Of a stretch of 36,000 nt of DNA, positions 1 to 11,506 are shown piece after piece (position 1 is the stretch's first letter; each line of letters opens with the position of its first letter). The stretch is taken from positions 272,523-308,522 of the forward strand of contig CAUYUJ010009447.1 of NCBI GenBank assembly GCA_963575745.1, given 5' to 3'. A program made the translations under genes and the position numbers. The DNA comes from Prorocentrum cordatum (lineage: Eukaryota; Sar; Dinophyceae; Prorocentrales; Prorocentraceae). The notes under the pieces are model-generated. The model searched no databases and had not been told where the DNA came from. It worked only from the letters and a program-made list of their open reading frames with translations.

Positions 1-1945
<1,945 letters not shown>

Positions 1946-2812
1946 ATTATGATACCGACGATCGATGCTGCAGCTGGCAAAAGGGAGGAGGCCAGGAGGT
2001 TGCCGGCGAGCGAAGGCAGGAGAGGCTGGAGCGCGAGGCCCACCCACTTGAAGGAGGTTGAGCGCAGTCTCGGGGCATTCCACCGCATACGAGAAGAAAC
2101 CTCCTCCTCCTCCTGTTGTTCCTCCTGCTATTCCCTCCTCCTTGTCTCCTCTTCCTCCTCATCCCCCCTGCGCGAGAGGCGGCGCTGTGGGTCCACTCTG
2201 TGCAGCCTGGAGCGTCTGTTCACGCAGCCGGTCAGGGGCCGACCGAGCCCGCCCGCGCGTCCGCCCGCCTCCGCCTCGACGCACGGTCGGCTGGCCACCA
2301 CAAGGAGGAGGATGATGAAGAAAAGGGCGAGGACGGAAAAGGAAGACGCGGAAGGAGGATATTGGAAAGACAGAGGAAGTAGGACGGAGAAGGAGGATGT
2401 GGAAGTATGAGATCAAACTGTTTTGCCAGGCGCCCCGCCAACAGCGGGATGTCCGCTGCTCCTCTGCTCATTACCATATATACCCCTCTGCCCTCCCCAT
2501 CCTTCCCTCTCCCACAATCCCTCCTGCTCTGCGCTGAGGGCAAACACCCCACCAGCACACCGCAAGCCACACTGAATCCGACCGAGCCCGCTGCACACTC
2601 ACTGCGACCTGTCAGTTTGCTGACAGTCTGGGGCGCCGTCTGTCAGCTCGAGGAGAAGCAGGAGACAATGCGGGAAAGCAGGAGACGCAGTGCCCAAAGG
2701 ACTCCATTAACTTCGAAGCGCCGCGCACCAAGGGTCGACCAAACTTCGCTGGGACCTGAAGCGGTTCGTATTAGGATGGTATCGCCGGGTTTGGCCAAAC
2801 AGGTTGCGGGTG
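1946..2812. other. Non-coding flank between satellite and gene array
   Basis: No recognisable gene. The stretch is not related to the array spacers. It contains a pyrimidine-rich tract at about 2098-2165 (CTCCTC type) and a purine-rich tract at about 2297-2410 (GGAGGA/GAAGGA type) on the same strand, which could pair or form unusual DNA structure. Short open frames occur on both strands, but their composition simply follows these tracts and none shows a domain or signal peptide. Confidence 0.7.
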
Positions 2813-3366
2813 GATTCCCCTTACTTGTAAGTTTTGACTCCCAGAACTAACCATTGGTTCCCAACCCCTCCAGAGGCCATGCTGGGCCCTGCGGAGGCCC
2901 TTCAGGGCCCCCCAGAGGCTCTCAAGGGGGCCTTACAGGAAACCCTTGATGGGTGCCCTCCAGAGGCCCCGTGTAAGCACTGCGTGATGGTGTTGGGCGT
3001 CAGCCTGGCGTGACAGCGTTGCGTGGCCAATGCAGGTCAGCAGTGCGTGTCAGATGTGTGGCTGCCACAGCCCCCTCGCCCTGCTGCTGCAGCTCCTTCT
3101 CCCTCCAGCCCACCTCGCTTCCTCTCCTCCTCACCCACCCTCCTCCAACTCCGTCTCCAGCTCCTCGTGCGTCTCCTGGCCCTCCTCCTCCTCCTCCTCC
3201 TCCTACAAATCCTCCTCGTCCGCCTCGCCCTCTTGCTCGCTGCCCCCACCGTCGATGCCGTCCCCTTTGGTGAAGACACCTACCGTGCCCGTGGTACTCT
3301 GGCCTCTCGAGCGAGGCCGCGCGACCAAGCCCCGAGGGAACGAAGAGTTCACTAGTTCTCTCCCTG
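2813..3366. other. Left boundary of the gene array; 3' flank of copy A
   Basis: Homology to the other spacers begins abruptly at about 2813 with the motif GATTCCCCTTACTTGTAAG. It continues through one copy of the 60-65-bp spacer repeat (ending about 2868), a CCCTCCAGAGGCC-type minisatellite (about 2868-2970), a conserved segment from about 2975 and a CCT run (3181-3204). Genes are transcribed leftwards, so this is the downstream end of the array. From about 3020 rightwards the sequence is almost identical to that beginning at about 30385. On the minus strand the CCT run reads as an acidic Glu-rich stretch. In this copy that frame is interrupted by a TAG beside the run. Confidence 0.75.
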
Positions 3367-6293
3367 CTAGCCGCTGCCCTGCAGGACCTCCCGCGAAAGA
3401 CGTGCCGCGGTGCCACATGGAGGCACGCCCTGTGCTGCCGCGAGACACGCGGCCGCCCCGAAAGCTAAGGAGCTGTCGTCGAAGAGGTCTCCGAACATGC
3501 TCGCGTTCATGATGCAGGTGGAGGCGTGCTCGTTGTAGACCCAAGCGCCGCCTGGGCACGTCAGATCGACGCGGTCGTTCAGCGCCTCGGCCCACAGGTC
3601 GTCGGTGACGTCAATCGCCTCCGAGTAGCAGGTGCCTACCCCGCGGCCCCCGCCCTCGAACGCGAAGGCCAGGATCCCCACCTCCTTCACCAACTCCATG
3701 CACGCCTCGGCGGAACATTGCGCATTCAATTCCACTCGCCGCAGCTGTCGGAGTGGTAGCCCGCCTCGTGGTTCTTGAGGTAGCCCTGCTGCGCCTCCTC
3801 CTCCGCCTTCTGCGTTGCCGAGAACGCGCGGGGGCAGAATCTCACCAGCAACTTCTGGGCAGACTCGGGCTCGTTGGTGGGCGCCGTGAGGCCTGGGATG
3901 CGCTCGTAGTTGGTCTCCCAGGGCTCGCTCGCCCGGCCCCTGAGCACCAGTATTCTATTCGTCGCTCTCCCGGCGATCGGGACCATGAAGATCTGCACGC
4001 CCTTGTCCTTCAACGCCGTCGCCTTTATGGTCGTGCGGTACGCGTTGGTGTACTTGCAGTCAAAAAGCACCATGACAGCGCTCTGCGCGTCGTCTCGGCC
4101 GTCCGCGAACATGTTGTCGGCCGCCTGGAGGGCCTGCATCGTGTTGGTGAACCCACACTGCCACGGCAGCCCAGCGATCGCCGTGCTGACGGACTCCAGG
4201 TCGCTCGTGATCGGGACCACCTCGAGGGCCGCCGCGACGGTTCCATTGTCGGAGTACTCGCCATTTACGAGCAGCACCAGCCCGATGCGCGTGTCCTCCA
4301 CGCCGTAGTACGTGCTCTGGTACTGACTGGTGAGGTTCATAGCAGAACGAACTTCTGGAGGATGTCGAAGCCCTCCTGCTTCAGGGAGCCGCTGCCGTCG
4401 ATCGCAATGACGAGGTCCTGCCTGGCGATGCAGATCTCGTCGCCGACGCAGTCCGGGGTGCTTCTGCCCGGGGCACCTGCCGTTCGCGCGGATGGGGATG
4501 TCCACCCTGCGCACGCGCTCCTGGATACCGCCGCCGCAGGCCATCGAGCAAGGCTCACACGTGGTTCACGGCATGAGCGTGCAGTGACGGTCGCACGAAC
4601 CGGTGTTGCACGACTGCTCCTCGAGCGTGGTGTCGCACTCCGTCCCCCCGTTCTTGGGCTTCACGAGAATGGACCGGGTCTTTCCCTGGGTGTCGCCCCC
4701 GCACTCCCTGGAGAAGCCCGACCAGCCGAACCACTCGGACATGGAGCAGTGGACCAGGCAGTGGAACTGGTTGCACTTAATGCCCTCGGTGCCGTTCTTG
4801 CGCTCGAAGAACAGCGGGGGCCAGGCCATGCCGAAGGAGTTCGGGGAGACGATGACCTGCCTGGTGAGGTGCTTCATGCCGCCGCACGTGTCGACGTCGA
4901 CGCCGCAGTCTACCGGCACTGAGCTGCCCCTCCCGTCGGTGGTGCAAGGCCCCGCGGACCAGTCCGTCACGTCGCAGTCCTTGATCGACGCCGTGGGCGA
5001 GACGGTGCTGTACCGCATTAGCGCATTGCGCACGGTCCGGATCCCACAGATGTTGGTGTAGAGGATCTCGCTCATGCGCTTCTTGCAGTCCGCCATCTTG
5101 ATCGTGAAGGCACGCTCGATGTCGCGGTGCTGCTGCTGCTTCTCGCGCGTCGCCGCCGTGAGGGAATTGATCTCGGAGATGGCCTCGCCCAGCATCTCCG
5201 TGAACTTCATCTTGTTCGACCACAGCGTCGCAATCTGCTCGTTCATGTTCTCCTTCTCGCCCTCGTAGGCGTCGCGGTTGCGCTGCATGATGTAGGTCAG
5301 CTCGTCCACCAGGTCCTTGGACTTGCCCCACTCTAGCGCCATGAGGTCGTGGAGGTACCCGCAGTTGACCTGGCCGTTGATGCACTTCCTCGAGCCGCCC
5401 TTCGGCTGCTTGACCGACTTCGGCGGGGGCGCCTGATCGATCTGCAGCAGCGAGGGCGCCCCGGAGCTTGCGGCCCCCAGGACTTCCTGGAGCACCTTCT
5501 GCACCCTCAGCGACCGATTCAATTTCGCTGCCAGGGAGGCGTCGCTCACCTCCACCCGGGTGCCGTTGTCCGAGTCGCAGATCTGGAACTGCGTGAGGGA
5601 GTACGTATCGTCACCGTAGGCGTTGGGACACTTGGACAGCTGCAGGATGGCGGTGAAGACGTCCTGGTCATCCTGGCGCAGCGACAGTTCGTACGCGTTC
5701 TTCTCGCGGGTTGACTGGAAGCCCCGCTTCAGGATCCCCAGGGCGCCCTCCAGGTCGTGGATCCGAGTCTGCATGTCCGCGATGCCCCCTTCGGCCTCAG
5801 CCTTCATGCGCTCCTGGTCGGCGAGGTCCGAGCCCAGGTGCTCCAGGTCTGTCACCACCTGGCTGAAGACCATGCGGTTGCTCTCCTCGAACTCCTTGCA
5901 CTCGACCTCGATCTGGTCCAGCTGCAGCCACGCGTCGTACATCATGTTGTTCAGATACACGCGGCCTTTCGCTAGCGACACCTCGCTGAACTGCCCGGCC
6001 GCCTGCCCCCCGTTGGACAGGTGCAGCAGGGACGCCACATCCTTGGGCAGCTTGTCCTCCAGCAGTGGCAGCGCATCGCTGAGCTTCATCTTCTTGTGCA
6101 GCTTATGCGCGATGTGCCGAGTTGTGGTGTCCCTGCTCCGCAGCATGTCCTGCACCATGTAGCCCACCTTCGCGCGCAAGCTGGTGCCAGCCACGGCTCG
6201 CTTCCCCTCGGCGTCCGCGCCGGAGCGGAGAAGGGCAGCGCGGCCCGGCGCGCAGAGGGCGAGAGCCAGGGCGAGGCCCAGCATCAGCCTCAT
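3367..6293 (-). pseudogene. Copy A: disabled coiled-coil/TSP1/vWA secreted protein gene
   Basis: Homologous to copy C over its full length. The start (ATG at 6293) sits directly before the signal peptide MRLMLGLALALALCAPG. The frame is open for 575 codons, then a Trp codon at the start of the third TSP1 module has become TGA (4566-4568). Further lesions follow: a 32-bp deletion at about 4454 removing the end of that TSP1, a 5-bp insertion at about 4340-4350, an in-frame TGA at 3726-3728, a 4-bp deletion just after it, and loss of the normal stop (TGA to TTA at 3466-3468), so the frame runs on to 3367. Conserved cysteines are also lost (C to F in TSP1-2, C to W in TSP1-1), along with a 27-bp in-frame deletion. 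These changes fit relaxed selection. A truncated 575-residue coiled-coil/TSP1 protein without vWA remains possible. Copy F carries the same lesions. Confidence 0.88.
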
Positions 6294-6570
6294 CGCTGCA
6301 GGCTGACTGGCCCTGGTATATGCTTCGTTGTCTGCGATGCTCGCGGGGGGCGAGTCGGAGAGTGCCACTTGGGGCAACAAGACGGCCACTTGAAGGACCA
6401 TGTGAAAAGGCACGCGAGCCTTCCGACAAGTCACCTCGCGCTCCCCTCAGCGCCGTGCGTCAGCACCTGCGCGCCAGCATCGTGTCAGCACAATGCTTGG
6501 GCGGTGTATTGCTGACGCTGCGCGGCGGCGTTGTAGCGTGGCGCCGGCAACAGTGAAGGAATTCAAATCC
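6294..6570 (-). promoter_or_regulatory. Conserved 5' flank of copy A (putative promoter/5' leader)
   Basis: This block is almost unchanged upstream of every copy. It contains a perfect 9-bp inverted repeat (GCGTCAGCA 6457-6465, TGCTGACGC 6510-6518) with a third GTCAGCA at 6484-6490. It also carries a 47-codon in-frame extension of the gene back to an upstream ATG at 6434. Several AG dinucleotides preceded by pyrimidines lie just before the ATG (for example in CCTGCAG), as expected for a trans-splice acceptor if this is a dinoflagellate. The regulatory role is inferred from conservation and position only. Confidence 0.45.
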
Positions 6571-6999
6571 AAATGTTTCCTGGAGTGGGCTCCACCAGAG
6601 AATTCCCCATTTCACTCAACAGTGCTTGCGCTTAGGGGTTCTTACTTCTCCTACTTCTGGAAACTGAATGGCTCACCCGAGGTTTCGCCTGGTGCCCGCC
6701 AGTGGGCGCCTCGTGCGATTGGTGGAAGAGCCTAATTTCCGCATGGGGCCCCCCCCAGGACGCCTGTGGGCGCCTTGTGGGAGCCTCGTGCGATGGGCGG
6801 CCCCATGGCTTGCACCACATGGCCTCTACGACAAAGCTTGCACCACATAGCTTACACCATTCAACTTGCATCACGAAGCTGACACCGCATGTGTACATAC
6901 ATATATACGAATGAATTAGAACCACGCGCGTGCTTCGCGCGCTTAGGCTTTAGCGAGCTCTAGTTAAGGTAAAAAGTGAGGACAACGATTGTCGCACAG

Positions 7000-7545
7000 G
7001 TCGTGCCCTCAGGGAGCTCCACCTGCGGCCCCAGAGACAGGCTTGGCTAGCGTTCACCCGCCCTTGTCGGCACACCCCTCACAGGGATCGCGCCCCACAG
7101 GGAGCTCCACCTACCAGAAACAAGGTTCGCACAGTGGCACGCCCCTCACGCGGATCGTTCCCCGCAAATAGCTGCACGCGCGGCATCAGACTGATAACGT
7201 CGCCCCGCTACCTTCGGCACACCTCTCACACGGATCGTGGCCGCAACGGGTTCCACGGACGGCCCTGGACACATGGTTCGCATCCCGCCCTCCCGTCTAC
7301 TTCGGCACACCTCGCACCCTGATCGTGGCCCACAGGGATCCCCACCTACGGCCCCAAAGGCAAAGTTCGCACTGCGCCCTCCCCCTGGCTCTTGCGGCAC
7401 ACCCCATGACGCGGATCGTGCCCACAAGGAGCGCCACCTAAAGGCCCAAAGACAAGGTTTGCACAACGCTCCCCCGCCCATGTCGATCGACACGTCACGC
7501 GAATCATGCCCCAGAATGAGACAATGCAACAGCATACTTCTTGGG
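7000..7545. repeat. Degenerate ~84-bp tandem repeat, about seven units
   Basis: The recurrent anchor GGATCGTGCCC or a close variant appears near 7002, 7086, 7153, 7233, 7321, 7413 and 7501, giving spacings of 67 to 92 bases. Between anchors the units share ACAGGGAGCTCCACCT, then CAAAGACAAGGTTCGCAC-like sequence, then CGGCACACCTCTCAC-like sequence. Units within one spacer differ more from each other than equivalent units differ between spacers. The repeat therefore predates the amplification of the 5-kb gene unit. Confidence 0.8.
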
Positions 7546-7552
7546 GTCCGCG

Positions 7553-7683
7553 ATGGCAAGAATTCCTCTTACTTGTAAAGTTTGACTCCCAGAACTACCT
7601 ACCATTGGTTCCCAACCCGATGGCAAGAATTCCCCTTACTTGTAAGTTTTGACTCCCAGAACTACTAACCAGTGGTTCCCAAC
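7553..7683. repeat. Pair of ~65-bp direct repeats
   Basis: Two adjacent copies of a unit beginning GGCAAGAATTCC, containing TTACTTGTAA and GACTCCCAGAACTAC, and ending GGTTCCCAACCC. The pair is present in spacers A-B, C-D, D-E, E-F and F-G. A single copy is present in B-C and at the left end of the array. Confidence 0.8.
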
Positions 7684-7830
7684 CCCTCCAGAGTGGGCCC
7701 TGCGCAGACCCTTCAGAGCCCTCCAGAGGCCCTTAAGGGGGCCTTCCAGGAGACCCCTGATGGGGGCCCTCCAGAGGCCCCGTGTGAGCACTGCGTGATG
7801 GTGTTGGGCGTCAGCCTGGCGTGACAGCGT

Positions 7831-8360
7831 TGCGTGGCCAATGTAGGTCAGCAGTGCGTGTCAGGTGCGGTTGCCCCCGGCCCCCTCGCCCTGCTGCAGC
7901 AGCTCCTCCTCCATCCCCCCCTCGCTTCCTCTCTTCCTCACCCTCCTCCTCCAACTCCGTCTCCAGCTCCTCGTGCGCCTCCTGGCCCTCCTCCTCCTCC
8001 TCCTCCTCCTCCTCATCCCGTAAATCCTCCTCGTCCGCCTCGCCCTCTTGCTCGCTGCAACCACCGTCGATGGCGCCCTGTCTCCCGCGAAGACATCCAC
8101 CGTGCCCGTGGTGCCCTGGCCTCTCGATCGAGGCCGCGCGACCAACTCCAAAGGGAAAAAAGGGCAGAAGAAGCGCGCCCAGCGCAGGCGGACCCTCCAC
8201 CCACCTTTGCTCCCCTTCCCCTTCCACTCCCTCTCCCCATCCACCTCTACTTCTCTCCCCGCTAGCCGCTGCCCTGGAGGAGCTCCCGCGAACGCCGCGC
8301 CGCGGTGCAGCATGGAGGCACGCCCTGTGCTGCCGCGAGGCACGCGGCCGCCCCGCGAGC
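7831..8360 (-). other. 3' flank of copy B with CTC run / acidic reading frame
   Basis: The stretch downstream of the copy B stop codon is conserved in all copies. It contains a CCT run (7987-8014) which on the minus strand encodes a Glu run. The frame GEADEEDLRDEEEE, then GQEAHEELETELEEEGEEE, is open here. It could be 3' UTR, or a coding segment reached by splicing. I cannot identify a splice pair, so I treat it as a 3' flank. No other gene is visible. Confidence 0.55.
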
Positions 8361-11229
8361 TCAGGAGCTCTCGTCGAAGAGGTCTCCGAACATGCTCGGG
8401 TTCATGATGTAGGTGGAGGTGTACTCGTTGTAGACCCAAGAGCCGCCTGGGCACGTCATGTTGACGCGGTCGTTCAGCGCCTCGGCCCACAGGTCGTCGG
8501 TGACGTCGATCGCCTCCGAGAAGCAGGAGCCTGCCCCACGGCCCCCGTCCTGGAACGCGAAGGCCAGGAGCCCCACCTCCTTCACAAACTCCATGCACGC
8601 CTCGGCGGTGTCGGCAGTGCGCATTCTCTTCCACTCGCCGCAGCTGTCGGAGGGGTAGCCCTCCTCGTGGATCTTGAGGTAGCCCTGCTGCGCCTCCTCC
8701 TCCGCCTTCTGCGATCACCAGCAGCTTCTGGGCAAACTCGGGCTCGTTGTTGATGAGCGCCGTGAGGCCCGGGATGCGCTCGTAGTTGGTCTCCCAGGGC
8801 TCGCTCGCCCAGCCCCTGAGCACCAGTAGACTGTTCGTCGAGCTCTCGGCGATCGGGGCCATGAAGATCTGCACGCCCTTGTCCTTCAACGCCGTCGCCT
8901 TCATGGTCGTGCGGTACGCGTTGGTGTACTTGCCGTCCGAAAGCACCATGACGGCGCTCTGCGCGTCGTCTCGGCCGTCTGCGAACATGTTGTCGGCCGC
9001 CTGGAGGGCCTGCATCATGTTGGTGAACCCACGCTGCCACTGCAGCCCAGCGATCGCCGTGCTGACGGACTCCAGGTCGCTCGTGATCGGGACCACCTCG
9101 AGGGCCGCCGCGACGGTTCCATTGTCGAAGTACTCGCCATTTCCGAACAGCACCAGCCCAATGCGCATGTCCTCCACGCCGTAGTACGTGCTCTGGTACT
9201 TGCTGGTGAGGTTCAGAGCGAACTTCTGGAGGATGTCGAAGCCCTCCTGCTTCAGGGAGCCGCTGCCGTCGATCGCAATGACGAGGTCCTGCCTGGCGAT
9301 GCAGATCTCGTCGCCGACGCAGTCCTGGGTGTTGCACTCCTGCATCTGGAAGCGGTCGGGGTGCTTCTGCCCCGGGCACTTGCCGTTCGCGCGGATGGGG
9401 ATGTCCACCTTGCGCACGCGCTCCTGGATGCCGCCACCGCAGGCCATCGAGCACGGCTCCCACGCGGTCCACGGCATGAGCGTACAGTCGCGGTCGCACG
9501 AACCGGTGTTGCACGGCTGCTCCTCGAGCGTGGCGTCGCACTCCGTCCCCCCGTTCTTGGGCTTCACGAGGATGGACCGGGTCCTCCCCTGGGTGCCGCC
9601 CCCGCACTCCTTGGAGCAGCCCGACCAACCGGACCACTCGGACAAGGAGCAGTGGACCGGGCAGTGAAACTGGTTGCACTTCATGCCCTCGGTGCCGTTC
9701 TTGCGCTCAAAGAACAGCGGGGGGCAAGCCATGCCGAAGGAGTTCGGGGAGACGATGACCTGCCTGGTGAGGTGCTTCATGCCGCCGCACGCGTCGACGT
9801 CGACGCCCCCGACGTCGGCGGGGCAGCTGTCGTCACAGTCTACGGGTACGGAGCTGCCCCTCCCGTCGGTAGTGCATGGCCCCGCGGACCAGTCCGTCAC
9901 GTCGCAATCCTTAATCGAATTCGTGGGCGAGACACTGCTGTACCGCATCAACGCATTGCGCACGGTCCGGGTCCCGCAAATGTTAGTGTAGAGGATCTCG
10001 CTCATGCGCTTCTTGCAGTTCGCCATCCTCATGGTGAAGGCGCGCTCGATGTCGCGGTGCTGCTGCTGCTTCTCGCGCGTCGCCGCCGTGAGCGAATTGA
10101 TCTCGGAGATGGACTCGCCCAGCATCTCCGTAAACTTCATCTTGTTCGATCTCAGTGTCGCAATCTGCTCGTTCATGTTCTCCTTCTCGCCCTCGTAGGC
10201 GTCGCGATTACGTTGCATGATGTACGTCAGCTCGTCCACCAGGTCCTTAAACTTGCCCCACTCGAGCGCCATGAGGTCGTGGAGGTAGCCGCAGTTGACC
10301 TGGCCGTTGAGGCACTTCCTCGAGCCGCCCTTCGGCTGCTTAACCGACTGCGGCGGGGGCGCCTGATCGATCTGCAGCAGCGAGGGCGCCCCCGAGCTAG
10401 CCGCCCCCAGCACTTCCTGGAGCACCTTCTGCACCCGCGGCGACCGATTCAATTTCGCTGCCAGAGCGGCGTCGCTCACCTCCACCTGGGTGCCGTTGTC
10501 CGTGTCGCAGATCTGGAACTGGACGAGAGAGTACGTGTCGTCACCGTAAGCGTTGGGACACTTGGACAGCTGCAGGATGGCAGTGAAGACATCCTGGTCG
10601 TCCTGGCGCAGCGACAGCTCGTACGCGTTCTTCTCACGGGTTGTCTGGAAGCCCCGCTTCAGAATCCCCAGGGCACTCTCAAGGTCGTTGATCCGAGTGT
10701 TCATGTCCGCAATGCCCCCCTCGCCAAGCCTTATGCGCTCTGGCGGCGAAGGTCGAGCCCCAGTGCTCCAGGTCTCCCCCGTCACCACCGGGATGGAGAC
10801 TCTTGCTGCAGCCTCTCCTCGAACTCCTGCACTCGACCTCGATTCTGGTCCAGCTGCAGCCACGCGTTTTCGACAATATGTTGTTCAGATTACACGCGGC
10901 CTTTCGCAGAGTGACACCTCGCTGAACTGCCCGGCCGCCTGCCCCCCGTTGGACAGGTGCAGCAGGGACGTCACATCCTTGGGCAGCTTGTCCTCCAGCA
11001 GTGGCAGCGCATCGCTCAGCTTCATCTTCTTGTGCAGCTTATGCGCGATGTGCCGAGTTGTGATGTCCTTGCTCCGCAGCATGTCCTGCACCATGTAGCC
11101 CACCTTCGCGCGCAAGCTGGTGCCAGCCACGGCTCGCTTCCCCTCGGCGTCCGCGCCGGAGCGGAGAAGGGCAGCGCGGCCCGGCGCGCAGAGGGCGAGA
11201 GCCAGGGCGAGGCCCAGCATCAGCCTCAT
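8361..11229 (-). pseudogene. Copy B: coiled-coil/TSP1/vWA secreted protein gene, frameshifted
   Basis: The start at 11229 and the signal peptide are as in copy C, and the normal stop is at 8361-8363. The frame is lost at about 10915, where an indel-dense patch (about 10719-10915) covers the first coiled coil. It resumes with EGGIADMNTRINDLE and stays open through the second coiled coil, three TSP1 modules and a complete vWA with DGSGS. A 26-bp deletion at 8715/8716, just after AQKLLV, shifts the frame again, although the rest of the C-terminal module (from MRTADTAEACMEF) is preserved in the correct phase. From about 9322 to 10520 the sequence matches copy D essentially base for base. The upstream patch could be assembly error. 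The 26-bp deletion is clean and more likely real. Confidence 0.85.
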
Positions 11230-11506
11230 CGCTGCAGGCTGACTGGCCCTGGTATATGCTTCGTTGTCTGCGATGCTCGCGGGGGGCGAGTCGGAGAGGG
11301 CCACTTGGGGCAACAAGACGGCCACTTGAAGGGTCATGGGAAAAGGCACGCGAGCCTCCCGACAAGTCACCTCGCGCTCCCCTCAGCTCCGTGCGTCAGC
11401 ACCTGCGCGCCAGCATCGTGTCAGCACAATGCCTGGGCGGTGTATTGCTGACGCTGCGCGGCGGCGTTGTAGCGTGGCGCCGGCAACAGTGAAGAAATTC
11501 AAATCC
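11230..11506 (-). promoter_or_regulatory. Conserved 5' flank of copy B
   Basis: Equivalent to the block upstream of copy A. The inverted repeat GCGTCAGCA (11393-11401) and TGCTGACGC (11446-11454) is intact, and the in-frame upstream extension begins at an ATG at 11370. The role is inferred from conservation. Confidence 0.45.

Larger units (their letters stand above)
6571..7830. other. Spacer A-B: layered non-coding repeats
   Basis: No gene seen. In order: a block with repeated GGGCGCCTCGTG motifs (about 6700-6800); short GCTTGCACCACATAGC-like repeats (about 6805-6890); a GC-rich imperfect hairpin around 6922-6942 followed by the conserved GGCTTTAGCGAGCTC; the ~84-bp degenerate tandem repeat (7000-7545); a pair of ~65-bp direct repeats (about 7553-7683); and a CCCTCCAGAGGCCC minisatellite (about 7684-7775). 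The same order recurs in the other spacers. Confidence 0.8.

Noticed and set aside
3753-4922. Long plus-strand frames opposite the genes (also 8786-9667, 9361-10914, 31118-32287 and similar)
   Set aside because: Antisense shadows of GC-rich coding sequence. They show no domains or signal peptides and are Arg/Leu/Ala/Gly-rich.
7000-7545. CRISPR-like array
   Set aside because: The repeats are degenerate along their whole length with no conserved repeat alternating with unique spacers, and the setting is eukaryotic.
8680-8730. Short intron at the post-vWA lesion site
   Set aside because: No GT-AG removal that I tried restores the frame in B or E, and D codes straight through this segment with conserved residues.
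7861-10863. Single 1000-codon minus-strand frame over copy B taken as one protein
   Set aside because: Its first residues and its last ~260 residues are out of phase with the conserved protein; the frame crosses two frameshifts.
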